Positions 1 through 12,301 of a DNA stretch of 64,000 bases are shown piece after piece; position 1 is the first letter of the stretch; every line of letters starts with the position of its first letter. The notes under the pieces were generated by a model. The model did not search any database and was not told the DNA's origin. It worked only from the letters and a program-made list of their open reading frames with translations. The stretch covers positions 17,966,623-18,030,622 of the forward strand of contig NC_049909.1 in NCBI RefSeq assembly GCF_001411555.2, given 5' to 3'. The DNA comes from Juglans regia (lineage: Eukaryota; Streptophyta; Magnoliopsida; Fagales; Juglandaceae). The position numbers were made by a program, and so were the translations under genes.

Positions 1-172
1 CTACAACATAGTAAGAAATATCTAAATGAAAATATAGTTGAAAAATGGAACGTAACGCCACAAGAAAGAGGGTAAAGATAAATATTCACCGATCAAAGTA
101 ATATCCAACAAGAAACTCATGCTACTAAATACATAACGATGAAATGTCATTATAGTAAAATAATATATTTTC

Positions 173-585
173 TCATCTGTTTTTCCTTCCTTTCAGACGA
201 GTAAATGAGATGGAAAAACTAAAGGAAAAATGGACTGACAGCACAACTAGTAACGTTGACTTGCCTTGAAAGAATTTCTTGAGAACGTAGCTTTTCTTGG
301 CTAAGATGAGCCCCGCTTTCTGAGGCCTTTTCTCAAATATCATTTGTAGGAGTTGGGATGCCAAGGCCCGCTTCCGTGGCTTAGATCTCAGTAAGCTCGC
401 AAATAGCTCACACTGGTGGTGCGAAGTGATAGAACGTATGCCTGCTATAGTGTTACAAAGCCATAATCGAACCTCTGATCGACCTCCGGACATCATCAGC
501 GACCAAATAACCGATTCCAATTCATTCAAGAGAGATATTCTAACACCGGAAGAGGCATCATCTCCATTCTCATCCCATATCGGCT
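173..585 (-). CDS. Terminal exon of an unrecognised plant gene (partial)
   Basis: The exon opens after a good acceptor (TTTTTGTCAG) at 586 and reads open for about 136 codons to a stop at 173. The peptide has an acidic start (EPIWDENGDD), an amphipathic helical middle (LNELESVIWSLMMSGG, VRLWLCNTIAGI), and basic stretches (LLRSKPRKRA, FEKRPQKAG), then KKSYVLKKFFQG. It looks like a real helical-repeat type coding exon, not a transposon. I do not recognise the family. The last 30 residues are low-complexity (SFSFSISF) and may not be translated, because CAAG|GCAAGT at 265/264 would make a GC-type donor and the gene would then continue below position 170. A possible upstream exon is the open stretch from about 962 to 880, beginning MEVYMNHNTSVEEFLPLQ, but no join is established. 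It could also be a fragment of a gene left by rearrangement. Confidence 0.45.
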
Positions 586-1331
586 CTGACAAAAACATAT
601 AAATCATTCTATTTACAAAATATCAAATTTTTGAAGCTTAACTTCTTTTTTGATAATTATATTGTTCAGCTCAACTCCAATGGCTCCAGAAAACGATTTC
701 CTGCATAAAATCCAATTTGACGCTTGAAACCCACGGCATATTCAAGTTTTTAATAGAAAATTCAATTTAAAATGAACAAACAAAACAGAAATCTTCAGAA
801 ACTACAAAATGAGTGCATAAATTTGTTCCTGAGATCATACCCAACTACAAGTTTGGTCGAGAGTAAGAACGTGAAGAAGAGCACTAAGCCACTAATCTTT
901 CGGGCGGGACCCTCTTCTTTCTGGAGCGGAAGGAATTCCTCTACGGAAGTATTATGATTCATGTAAACCTCCATCACTCCATTGCCCTAGTTTTTGTATC
1001 TTCAAACTCGAAGGGATAAAAGAAAACCCGACCCACTAACCCGGACCCGCTTTATACAAATGGGACAGCCTTGAATTTAATTAAATTTCGTCTGCAATTA
1101 ATCTTCTGATAAATAGTTATCTTTATAAAACTATTAGAGATAAATATTACTAAAAAATAAAATTCTATATAAATTAATCATTAAAAATCCATCTTCTGGT
1201 GATTAAATTGTGATATTGTAAAAGCTGGAAAAAATGGTTCAATTGAGGCCGATTCAACCGATTTAAATTGAATCTATCGGAAACCGAACTAATTTTAATA
1301 AACTTTTTGAACCGTTCATAAAACCTCTTTA
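586..1331. other. AT-rich non-coding stretch with pieces of an old repeat
   Basis: Apart from the possible small exon near 880-962, no gene is visible. At 1220-1320 and again at 1915-1985 there are phrases rich in GGCCGATT, CCGATTT and AACCG. They lie on both sides of the MITE at 1332-1912, so the MITE probably landed inside an older element with CCGATT-type subterminal motifs. Confidence 0.4.
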
Positions 1332-1912
1332 GAGCATCCCATCTCATTCCTCATATCACTATTATCTCTAAATTATAGGAAAAAATTTAGAGAAAAGTTC
1401 AAAAACCCCCTCCCATCCCATTCCCTATTTTAGGATTCTGATTTAGGAAATGAACAGTGGTTCCCTAAATTATTTTTTATTAATATTTTATTTAAATAAA
1501 TAAAATAAATTCTTTTTTCAATCAACTACATTTTCTCTTATACTCATATTTATTATACTTTTAAATAATATTTTTAAAAATAATTTAAATAATTACTAAA
1601 ATAAAAAAATAATAATTTTAAAAATATTATTAAACCCTTAAAAAAATTTAAATTTTTGTTTAAAATATTCACTATAATAATAGTTCAAAACATAAGAAAA
1701 AATATTAAGTAGTTAAGTTTGAAAATGGAAGTGAGAGAAAAAAATAATAAAGAAATAATAGAAGAATATTATTTTAATATAATAGAGAAATGATAGGGAA
1801 TGAGATGTAGAAGGTTTTTTTAAAAATTAGTAAAATTTAGGATAAAATTATAGGGAGTGTCATTTTTAGCTAAAATTTAGGAACAAATTTAGGGAATCGG
1901 ATGTGAATGCTC
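1332..1912. mobile_element. Harbinger/Tourist-like MITE with TTA target duplication
   Basis: The ends are inverted: GAGCATCCCATCTCATTCC on the left and, on the opposite strand, GAGCATTCACATCCGATTCC on the right. Both sides are flanked by TTA (1329-1331 and 1913-1915), the usual duplication of PIF/Harbinger elements. The 581-bp interior is very AT-rich and has no open frame, so this is a non-autonomous element. Confidence 0.7.
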
Positions 1913-2094
1913 TTAGTCGGCCAGTTTAGGCCGATTCAGACCAATTTTAACCAATTTCAGACCGATTTGAGCAGATTCAAAATTGTACATGTTTTTTAAA
2001 TTGTTTGATAATTGAGTTTTTTTTTTGTTTTTTAATTTGTTGTACAGAAATATGATATAATTAAACATATATTAAATTTTTCATTATTGTATTC

Positions 2095-2289
2095 TAATAA
2101 GTTTTACAATATACATATTTTTCTGTTTTATTATTTTTACACATGTATATGAGAAAACAGTTAACTTACTATTATTGTAGTTTTGACTAATGAGGGTTTG
2201 GGAACAATTTTGTATATAAAGCTCATGTAATTATACTTGATGAATACAACAAAATATTTTCTTCTACTCTGAAATTAGTTCTCTTAACA
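2095..2289 (+). repeat. 5' LTR of the copia element
   Basis: It matches the 3' LTR along its whole length, including the shared blocks AACTTACTATTATTGTA and GTATATAAAGCTCATGTAAT; the latter contains a TATA-like stretch. It ends directly before the primer-binding site. Confidence 0.85.
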
Positions 2290-2299
2290 TGGTATCAGA
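2290..2299 (+). other. Primer-binding site (tRNA-iMet type)
   Basis: TGGTATCAGA follows the 5' LTR with no spacer, the standard copia arrangement for priming of minus-strand DNA. Confidence 0.85.
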
Positions 2300-2372
2300 A
2301 TAAATTAGGGTTTCTTTCTAGTTTCCTCTTTCGTGCAGCTTTCCTCTTTTGCTCAACTTTCCACTTTCGATT

Positions 2373-5300
2373 ATGGCTGATGATGATCGTGTACATTCCA
2401 CTAATTCCGTTGCTAGTGTCGAATCTAATCCACGAAGTCTCTATTTCCTCACCAATGCTGATCATCTTGGCTTTCTTTTGGTGAGTGAGAAATTGAGCAA
2501 TAGTAATTACCATTCGTGGTCTCGCTCAATGTTTCTATCCTTGAAGGCACGAAATAAACTCGGTTTCATTGATGGATCTCTTCCCGTTCCAGTCAAGGCT
2601 GCTGTTCTGTTTACTTCTTGGAGCAAAAGCGACACCATTGTGTTGTCTTGACTTCTTAATTCTTTGTCTTCGAAAATTGCTCAAAGTGTAGTCTATGTTG
2701 ATTCCTCTCATGCAATGTGGCTCGAGTTGAAGGAATGTTTTTTTCAAGGTAATGGACCTCAGATCTTTGAGTTACAACTTGCTATTTCTGCATTACGTCA
2801 AGAATAGAGTGATGTTGGCACATATTTCACAGATTTAAACGTACTATGAGATGAACTTTTGAATTATCAACCATTACCTATCTGTTATTGTCATGGTTAC
2901 ACATGCAATTCCTCAAAGATTTTTGCTCAATATCATCATCAGACCTATGTTGTGACATTTCTTATGGGACTCAATGATGTTTTTGACAATGTGAGAGGTC
3001 AAATTTTGATGATGGAACATTTGCCTTCCATTAATAAGGCATTTTCTCCTTACTTCTTTTTGTCTTGCTGCACTTTCCATTAGTTCCTCCTCTTGGATAA
3101 TCGACAGAGGAGCTTTAGACCACATGGTCCATTCTCCAAGCCTATACACCAACCCACCTACTGCTGTGTCCAATTTAGTTCAGCTGCCAAATGGTACTTA
3201 TGCCAATGTTACACACACTGGTGACATTATTCTGAGTCCCACCCTCACCTTAACTAATGTTCTATGTGTCCCCACTTTTTCATTCAATCTCATTTCTGTC
3301 AGCAAGATCACTCAATTCTTAAATTGTTGTTTAATTATTAAAACTGACAAATGTTTCTTGCAGGACCTAGTCACTTGGAAGATGATTGGAATGGGTGAAT
3401 TGCATGATGGCCTCTACAAGTTGACTATTTCAAATTTCTTTGCTAGACATAGTGATTCTCTTATCCCTACTTGTGTTTCTGTCCAATCTAATGTAGCCTT
3501 GTGTCATTTTAGATTAAGACATCCATGTTTTTCCAGATTACAACTTTTAAATAAGCACCTTCCTCATTTGTCTTCTAATTTTGATTCATGTACCACTTGT
3601 TCTATTGCTAGACAAAAACGTTTGCCTTTTCCAAGTAGCAATAATAAATGTACTGCTTATTTTGATTTAGTGCATTGTGATATGTGGGGTCCAATGTCAA
3701 TTCCCACATAAGAATGATTTATGTATTTTCTTTCCATAATAGATGATTTTTCTAGAGCTACTTGGATTTACCTAATGAAATCTAAATCTGAAATTGGTTT
3801 CCTTTTGTAGTCTTTCTTTGTTCATATAGAAACTCAGTTTTCTGCTAAAATCAAAGTCCTCAAGTCTGATAATGGACCTGAATTGCTCTAAAGTCCTTCT
3901 TTGCTTCTAAATGAGTCCTCCACCAATTGAGCTGTGTTGCTACTCCACAACAAAATTCTGTTGTGGAGCGTCAACACTAACATATTCTCAATATGGCAAG
4001 GTCCCTCCTCTTTCATGCTAAAATTCATGTGTGTTATTGGGGAGACAGTGTGCTTACTGCTGTCTATCTCATTAATAGAACACAAAATCCCATTTTTTCA
4101 ATAAAAGTCATTTTGAACTTTTATATCATAAAGTTCCTTCTTATTCACATCTTAGAGTGTTTGGATGCTTGTGTTTTGGCTCCCCACACTTTCTCATAAT
4201 CGATCCAAGTTCTCTCCATGAGTTGTAAAATATGTTTTTCTAGGCTATCCCTTTGGTGTTAAGGGTTATAAATTGTTGAACCTAAAGACTCATATTTGCT
4301 ACATTTATAGGGATGTAGTATTTCATGAAGATGTGTTTCCTTTTGAAATTTCTTCCTCAACACCATTTTAGCCTCAAGATTGTTCTATTCCACTTTCTGC
4401 TCCAAATTATGATATTTACCTTCCACCTTCAATTTCAATTGTAGAATCTAATTCTGCTATTCTAGTCATTTCCCCACCTACTCAGTTTGATCCTCCTTGA
4501 AGATCAACTCGAGATAGACATCCTCCTTACTATCTTCAGTCTTACCATTGTCAACAGGCTACTTTGCAATCTTCTCTTTCCTCTCATCAACAAGTTGTTG
4601 GGTCTTCTCCTCATAATACTTCTCATTCCCTCAGTAAGTTCTTGACTTATGACAGATTATCTCATTCTCATAAGCACTTTGTTTTTGCCACTTCCACTCT
4701 ATTTGAACCCAAGACTTTTTCTCAAGCTATCTCTTACCCCGAGTGAAGAATTGACATGCAATCTAAAATATCAGCATTGGAAGAGAATCATACATGAGAC
4801 TTAGTTCCTTTACCTGCTGGAAAACATCCTGTTGGTTGTAAATGGGTGTATAAATTGAAATTTAACTCAGATGGTAGTGTTGAGAGATGTAAGGCTCGAT
4901 TGGTAGCTAAGGGTTACACTCAATTGGAGGGTTTTGATTACCATGAGACCTTCAGTCCAGTAGCTAAGCTTACCACAGTTTGGCTTTTTCTGTTCATTGT
5001 TGCTGTCAAGAAATGAAACACTATTCAAATGGATGTGAATAATGCTTTCTTGAATGGTGACCTCCACGAGGAGGTTTATAGATCTTTGCCACCTGGTTTT
5101 GACAGCAAGGGGGAGGAGTCTAATATGGTTTGTAAGCTTAAAAAGTCATTATATGACTTAAAACATGCATCAAGACAGTGGTTTGCCAAGTTTTCTTCAG
5201 CTTTGATAATTGCTGGTTTTACTCAATCAAAATAAGACTATTCTCTTTTCTCTAAGATTGAAGGCAACTCAGTCATCATGCTTTTAGTCTATGTTGATAA

Positions 5301-6249
5301 TATTTTAATAGCTAGCAATGATGTTGCATCTATGACTTCTTTAAAAGCATGTCTGAATGATCATTTTAAGTTGAAAGACTTAGCCTTTTAAAGTATTTTT
5401 TTGGGTCCAGAGGCTGCTAGATCTTCTAAAGGAATTCATCTATGCCAGAGGAAATATTCTTTAGAAATTATTGAGGATTGTGGTCTACTTGATTGTAAAC
5501 CAGCAAATTCTCCAATGGAACAAAATCTGGTTCTTAAGTTTAGTAATGGTGATGAATCGGAAGACTCTTCTCAATACAGAAGATCAATTGGCATATTGAT
5601 CTATTTGACTATTACAAGGCTAGATATTACTTTTTCTATGCAAAAGTTAAGTCAGTTTATGCATAAGCCTTGAAAGCCACATATGGTAGCAGCTTACAGA
5701 GTAGTCCAATATATTAAAAACACAATTGGTTTTGGTATGTTTTTCTTTGCTTCTTCAACTGATCTTCAACTTAAGATATATACAGACTCTGATTAGGCTG
5801 CATGCCATGACACTAGGAGGTCTGTTACTGGTTATACTGTGTTCTTGGGGGATAATTTGGTCAGCTCGAAATCAAAGAAGTAACACACAATTTCCAGATC
5901 TTCAGCAGAATCAGAATATAGGGCAATGGCAGCAACTGTGTGTGAAGTGATTTGGTTAAAAAATTTGTTGACAGATTTTGGTATCAAGCACTCTCAAGCT
6001 GCTCTCATGTATTGTGATAGTCAAGTTACAATTCACATCTCATCCAATCCAATTTATCATGAACAGATCAAATATATTGAATTTGATTGCCACTTTGTAA
6101 GAGAGAAGCTACAAGATGGGATTATCAAGCTGTTTCATGTAAAGTCTACCAACCAAATAATAGATATTCTAACTAAAGCTCTCAGATTGTATCAATTTAA
6201 TCATCTCATTGGCAAGATAGGACTAGTAAATATATGTAGTCCATCTTGA
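2373..6249 (+). pseudogene. Broken copia gag-pol
   Basis: From ATG 2373 the frame gives a copia gag start (LNSNYHSWSRSMFLSLKARN type, seen here as KLSNSNYHSWSRSMFLSLK). It stops early at about 2651. A protease-like segment near 3100 reads WIIDRGALDH, with R in place of the usual S or T of the active D-S/T-G. The gag zinc knuckle expected before it is missing. GAG-pre-integrase and the HHCC zinc region follow (HFRLRHP ... CTTCSIARQ, 3124-3711). Integrase, reverse transcriptase ([14 protein letters not shown], 5029 onward; YVDN where active elements have YVDD, near 5292) and RNase H (5926-6249) are each split by stops. It cannot encode a working polyprotein. Confidence 0.85.
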
Positions 6250-6256
6250 GGGGGAG

Positions 6257-6452
6257 TAATAAGTCTTACAATATACATATTTTTATGCTTTACTATTTTT
6301 ACACGTTTATATAGAAAAGACGATAACTTACTATTATTGTATTTTTGACTAATGAGAGTCTGGGAACAACTTTGTATATAAAGCTCATGTAATTACACTT
6401 GATGAATACAACAGAATATTTTATTCTACTTTGGAAATTAGTTCTCATAACA
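6257..6452 (+). repeat. 3' LTR of the copia element
   Basis: It begins right after the polypurine tract and ends ...CTCATAACA, followed by the second copy of the target duplication TATTC. Confidence 0.85.
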
Positions 6453-6752
6453 TATTCAACAAGAGTTGTAGAAAAATTCAAAGATAAAATATGTAGTTCT
6501 TTAAAGAGAGAACAAAACATTTAGAAGATGAATGGGTGTTTTGTATCAAATTTGTGGTGCATAAAATACTATATTTTTCATTTGCTAATAACTTCAATCT
6601 TTAATTTCTTCGTATACGAGGCAAAACAATGTTGACAGTTGAAGTTAATAAGTGAATTACATGTTTATTGGACTAATTTAGATTCATATCATATATTTAT
6701 TGAAATAGTTAATAAATTTATATTTTATTCCTTCTATATATATATGATAATA

Positions 6753-6925
6753 GAGGAATGCTACATGCAGTCAAAGAGTGTGCAAACGCCTCGCAGTTGC
6801 TTTGAAAAAAAGTGAGGCCTACTAATAAAAAATTAATTTTTTTTCATGTGGATCCCGTATTTATTAACTTTTTTCATAGTAATTGTACAACGCTTATGCA
6901 CTCACGACTGCAACTATCATTTCTC
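6753..6925. mobile_element. Mutator-like MITE with 9-bp target duplication
   Basis: The element is 173 bp. The left end GAGGAATGCTACATGCAGTC is mirrored on the other strand by GAGAAATGATAGTTGCAGTC, and similarity of the arms continues for about 35 bp. The 9-bp sequence ATGATAATA directly flanks both ends (6744-6752 and 6926-6934), which is the Mutator-superfamily duplication length. The interior contains GTGGATCCCGTATTTATT and no coding capacity. Confidence 0.8.
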
Positions 6926-8177
6926 ATGATAATAAATGCTTGAATTGCATTATATATGATTTTTAATAATTTTTTTTTATCAATATTGAAAATCAAAGCA
7001 ACAACAAAAATTGATAAAAAAAAATAAAACAACTAAAAAATCCACAAGAAAATACACAATAAATAAATAAAAAAAATTCTAAACTAGTAAAAATTCAGGT
7101 TTCCATGGCGGCATGACCATGAGTGCTCCAAGAAGGAAGAGATGAAAAAGTGGAGGAAAAGCTAAGGAGGAGAATGATAAGAGGAGGAGGAGAAGAAGAA
7201 GAAGAGGACGTAGCCACGACGAGAGGGAGAGAGGGTCTGAGAGAAGAACCATAGGAGAGAGAGAGAGAGAGAGTGTGTGTGTGTCGGGGGTGGTTAGGTT
7301 TAACTTAAACATAACCTCAAAACATTGTTATTTCATTGTTTACTTTTTAAAAAAATAAATCTAAAATAAAATGAAGTCATTTTATTAACAATTTTTTTAA
7401 TAATATATAATTATATATATATATATATATATTAAGCTAGACTGGGATCAGGAAAGAGGGCCAAGGTATTGGCTTGGCCCAGCTCGCCCCCCACCCCTGT
7501 TGCTTAAAAGCTTGTGGGCAGGGCAACCCACCCCCGCATGGTGCGAGCGAGGTTGCCTACACCACCTAGGTGAGATCTGGGTAGTGGATGGTGGGGTGGC
7601 CAACCCTATCAGTTTTTATTAGATTCTTTTTTTAAGTTTTGAAAAGCACACTAAATTATAGCATGATTCTTAAATACATTTGGAATTATGATTCTTGATA
7701 ACTCAATCCCTAAATCGAATTTTTTTTATACAAATTACCAATGTGTTATTGGGAATTTAAATCCAATGATAAACCTCTAGTTTCTTTAACATTTGGATTT
7801 GTGAAGGACAACTATGTTATTTGGTTATGAACAAGAATAATACTATCTAATTTAAAGGATGAGGTATCATTGTTTTTCATATATTTATCAAGACAGAAAA
7901 CCAAAAAATAAAAAATCGAATCAGAACGTGCTGGGCTAAATTCCTCAAAACTCGGTCGATCCATAAAAACTAAGCCCAGCCCATAATAGATTGGACCAAG
8001 GAAATGAGCCCAATGGCCCGATTTAAAGCCTCGAAATTTCTAAGTAGCTATCCTACCAATGAAAATATTTCAAGCTCCCACAAAGAGAGAATAATCTGCT
8101 TTAGAAAGAAAGTCAAATAACAAAGAAGCAGAACAGATTTACAGCCAATAAATTTCATTTGACACAAAAAAACATTA
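6926..8177. other. Gene-free stretch with low-complexity DNA
   Basis: It holds a purine-rich block at 7110-7275 (AGGAGG and GAGAGA runs), an (AT)n microsatellite at 7404-7434 and a GC-richer patch at 7440-7600 with GGCTTGGCCCAGCTCGCC. I see no supported gene. Confidence 0.5.
7404..7434. repeat. (AT)n microsatellite
   Basis: About 15 uninterrupted AT units within AT-rich DNA. Confidence 0.8.
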
Positions 8178-8366
8178 AGGACTGAGATGATATGATATGA
8201 TTTTAGATGAAAGTTGAATAAAATCTTATTAGAATATTATTTTTTTAATATTATTATTATTTTAAAATTTGAAAAAAATAAATTATTTATTATATTTTAT
8301 ATGAAAATTTAAAAAAATTATAATGATGAAATGAAAAGAAACTGTTTATGTATCCAAACAAGAACT
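8178..8366. mobile_element. MITE of the GAGATGA/TATCCAAAC family
   Basis: It starts with GGACTGAGATGATATGATAT and ends with TGTTTATGTATCCAAACAAG, with an AT-rich centre. The right end resembles the ends of the elements at 33261-33360 and 52216-52343, so I treat them as one family. The boundaries are approximate and no target duplication was identified. Confidence 0.5.
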
Positions 8367-8795
8367 AAAAATCACCAATTAAATTCATTCGACACCAATA
8401 AATAAATAAATAAATCCAAGGCTGTGAGGGAGAGTATCAACCACTTGCATATTTTCAATTTGGTTAACTGGGTTTACAGCACAGAGACAACAATACACTG
8501 GGAGGAAATAAACACTATATAATAATAATAATAAAGGGAATAATACACGGTACATGTTGATGCCTTAAAGAATATATCTATATGAAAAGGCCCTGTAAAT
8601 TAATAAAATCATATTATTTGGTGATTAATTTTCAGTTGAAAAATATGAATTCAAAGATTTTTTGCTTCTTTAGACTGAACTAATATCTCTATGAGCTGCT
8701 GAACTTGCTTCGCTTTTGCTTCTATTCTCCAAATCATATTTGTACTTTGACACTCCAAGAGATTCTCATAATGACTTGGGTTGCTATTGTTTTCA

Positions 8796-11700
8796 TCATC
8801 TTGAACTCCCATTAGAGGAGTACCAGAGTTTTTTCTGGCAAATCAATATCTTCTCCTTGTCGATACCATACTCGGTGTCTTCTTTACGGCAACCCCATCT
8901 CATCCCCTTGGCAATGGTGGCAACAGCATCTACAAAAAAACTGGATTCCCGAATTATTGCATACCCGTTGGGTCGCAGCATCCGGTCCATCTCCAGGAGT
9001 ACATATTTCATGTCACATCTGCCAAAATACTAGCTATTGTCAGAACCAGAATACTTGTGTAGTTCATGCATCAATTAGCCAGAAACAGAATGTTTTAACT
9101 TGTTCCTATCATACTTAAGAGCTAACAGTGCACCACAATAGTCAAATCATATTAATTCTAATATTGAAAAAAAGAGGAGTGCCCTCATGCATTTGAAACC
9201 AAAGTATTTTCTCCATGGCAGACTCAGTTTGCTATTTGGGAGACTCACATGCACTCTAAGCTGAGAATAAGCAAGTCTGTTCTACGTTATTAGCTTTTAA
9301 CCTTATGTATCCAGTTTGGCCCACTCCACTGAATTCTCAAACAGCCCTGGGATTACAAATTTCAGTAATGTCCCAAGCCTTTTGTTTTCTCTACTGTAAA
9401 GTTCAACCAAGTTGGTGACCAGTTTCTAATATGTTATTTTTCAGATCTGAATTGTCTGCTTGGGCAGTCTAGTCAACAAGATAAATTTATCATAATCAGT
9501 TCACACTTCAACATCAACTTTGTCCCCCATCAGACGAGTGTCATTCCAAACCCAGAGGCAAAAGAGTTATCACCATCCGAAAATAATCAACTAGTTCATA
9601 AAAAAAAAAGTGAAGCATTTGGCCAGTGCCTTACCTGTGGCTTTCATCAGTAAAGAGGCTATCAAGGTGAAGGAGATCATATGTTCTAGGATATGTTGAG
9701 AATGCTTCACACCTACCAAAGCAGCAGATACCATTCAGTATGTTATAATCAATAAGATACAAGGAAGGTACTTAGGATGCCATCTGTGAGGAGAAAAGGT
9801 TCCAGAAAATAATTAAAAAATTACCAATCATGGTAAGTTCCAATGAGACCCCGATCAAAGATCACGGGAAGTGTATTGGCAGCATAGGATGAGACAACAT
9901 TCATGACCCACACAGGATCATCAACTATAGCTGCAGCAAATCCCCCATAAACGGTATTCATGTCCATTACATTTCTTATCTTGTCAGTCCCAATTCCAGG
10001 GAGCAACTTTTTGTAGTGCTTCACTCGTACCTTCCACTTACTGTCATCATGCTTGAAGGTACTAGCACTCCCACCGGGAACATCTGAAACCCGCTCAGGT
10101 GCAACATGCAACCGCTCAGGCCATTTAGGGATGGATGCCAATGCAGATTTCTTAAGGTTTGGGTTTGGAACAACAACACAAGGACGAAGTGGGGTGTACC
10201 ATGCTGAATCTGGCTCAAGGCTATCATCACATTTAGGTGGATAGGCATCTGGATTATCCAGCTGATTGTAGCAACTATTGTCTGAAGATTTCTGCCAAAC
10301 AGCAATGTCATCTTTTTTCTTGTAAAGTTTGAAGCACATAGAAGTTAGCAGGTCCTGCAACTTTTCGTAATCTGATCTCTGCTCTTCCACAGTTGTGTTC
10401 CATCCTCGCCATCGGTTTTCATAGTTAACTGGTGGGCCAGACAAAACCCAGAAGCCTCCAGGACGAAGTATGCGGTGTATTTCAAGGAGGTACATTCCAC
10501 CTGAAAGCAGGAAATTTGATTAGTGAAAGAAAGCAAGAATAATACCGCTCACAAAAAATAATCAGCAATTTTTTTACTAACTTATGCATGTTCCAAAAGG
10601 AAATTCCTAACAACCTAAGTGGATGAGGATTTAAAACAACGACATCACATGAAGTTAGTTAAGGGAAAAGAAACTCAGGCCACAAAAGAAACCACATCAA
10701 CGATCTATCTTATGCACAGTTTGTGCATAAAATAAGCACCAGCAATTGCTACACAATTGCAAAACTCCAGAAAAATAAATTGCACACTCTAAACTAAATA
10801 TACAGTATTCTCAGAACAAACTACATCATCTGCAGATGAGAAAAGGCAGAAAAAAATTGAAAAATAGCTGATCTTGTAGACAGAGCACGTAATGGACCCC
10901 AATTAAATCGTATGACATGCATTCTCACCCCAAAGTTCCAACTAAAAAAAAAAAAAAAACACGAACCGTGACTACTCGATTGTCTATTTGGACGAAATTC
11001 TCTTAGTTTCATAGGTTTAGAAAATACTTACCAAACTCTGTCCATGGGATAAGGCATCTTGAGCAATGAGCCATATCAAATGACTTTGAAGGGAAAGGAA
11101 GGCGTTGTGTGGAAATGATGCCAAGTATTGCTGGAATTCCACGTTCCAGTGCAAACTGGACTTGAGCTTCATGATTATCTCTTGGGGCAAGGGAAACCGT
11201 TAGAATACCACGATCTAGCAAATCACCACCCCAGCTTGCAACCTAAGAATTAAGCCATTTGTACAGATCAATTGGCCTATCTTCTAGCAGATAAAATATT
11301 AGTTATTTCCACTACCTCTGATTAAATTCTCTACAGCACTGCAAACAGATGACCATGTCTTCAAGGACAAAACATATATAGACAAATAAATGACTAGTAG
11401 AAAATAAATGTCTTAAATAAGATGAATGTCATAAACAATGGAGAAGATGAAAGAGTCACTCACCCCGCACCCAGTGTCAATGGCAGTTCGAACAGTACCA
11501 TCTTTCATTTCTGGGATCAGATCTTGCATCAGATCAACATATGCACCAACACCTCTAGGGAACATAGTACCCCCACCAGGAAAGAGGAACTTATCCCCTT
11601 CTTTCCTAAGCCAATTCTGATTTGATTTCTGCTTGTTAATCCAATTATATGGTACATTCCTGGAAAGTCCACGTGATTAATTCAATGAAGCACTCAAAGC

Positions 11701-12296
11701 ACTCAAATTAGGTATAAGATCCTGGCAACTTAAAGCCAGGGAGGCACTTTAACTAAAAACTAAAAAGATCATAATACCTGTACCAACATTGATCCCTGCT
11801 CTTTGGCCATTTAATAGGCGGCTTATACCCATCAGGGGGTGGAACCAAGCATTCCTTCCTTTCAAATACTGGAGGACAGTGACGTTCCATGAATCTAAGG
11901 CGCTGAAGACCATACTTCCTCCACCTCTAAACAAATAAACATGAATCAGACGTAAGGGACTTTTATACCCTACAACCTTTTCCTAGATTCCAATACGTCT
12001 ACAACACAAAAATAAATTAACAGTACCCTGGGATCCGTGCATGGAGTGTAGTCTTGATAGTCACTGCTGCATTCGGGAAATACAATGGGTTTAACTTGAA
12101 GAGGAGTAACTACCGATCCTTTTGGGGATTGGACATCCCTTGCAACATTGTTGGTGTCAAACCCGCTCTTTTCAGAACAAAAGATTCCACCAAGATAAAA
12201 TGAAAATCCACATAGCAACAGAAACATAATTGACATGGGGACAATCCTGGAATTTTTATCCCCTTGGGGAAATGGTTTTCCATCTTTATGCTTCAT
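8796..12296 (-). CDS. PMT21: Probable methyltransferase PMT21 / ERD3 type
   Basis: This is a Golgi-type type II membrane protein of the plant DUF248 putative S-adenosylmethionine-dependent methyltransferase family; related members are linked to pectin methylation. Seven coding exons join in frame: 12296-12027, 11926-11778, 11659-11464, 11242-11032, 10500-9825, 9712-9635 and 9018-8796. They give 600 aa, the same length as I recall for Arabidopsis PMT21. The N-terminus is short and basic, then one membrane segment follows at about residues 20-40 ([17 protein letters not shown]). The family block [15 protein letters not shown] comes next. The SAM-binding region is [17 protein letters not shown], followed by [18 protein letters not shown]. 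Further family blocks are [37 protein letters not shown] and [11 protein letters not shown]. The C-terminus is [11 protein letters not shown]. All introns are GT-AG. The substrate is unproven. PMT19/20/21 subgroup identity is from memory of the sequences. Confidence 0.93.
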
Positions 12297-12301
12297 GATT
12301 C

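Larger units (their letters stand above)
2095..6452 (+). mobile_element. Decayed Ty1/copia LTR retrotransposon
   Basis: The element is 4358 bp and bounded by two LTRs of about 195 bp (2095-2289 and 6257-6452) with a 5-bp target duplication TATTC (2090-2094 and 6453-6457). A primer-binding site TGGTATCAGA, complementary to initiator tRNA-Met, starts at 2290, and a polypurine tract GAGGGGGAG lies at 6248-6256. Between them are gag, protease, integrase, reverse transcriptase and RNase H in copia order, all broken by stops and frameshifts. The two LTRs differ at roughly twenty positions by eye, so the insertion is old. The LTRs begin TA rather than TG and end CA. Confidence 0.9.

Noticed and set aside
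7079..7312. Minus-strand frame of 77 codons with Leu/Ser runs
   Set aside because: It is the complement of purine-rich low-complexity DNA (AGGAGG, GAGAGA); the peptide is leucine-serine repeats without family character.
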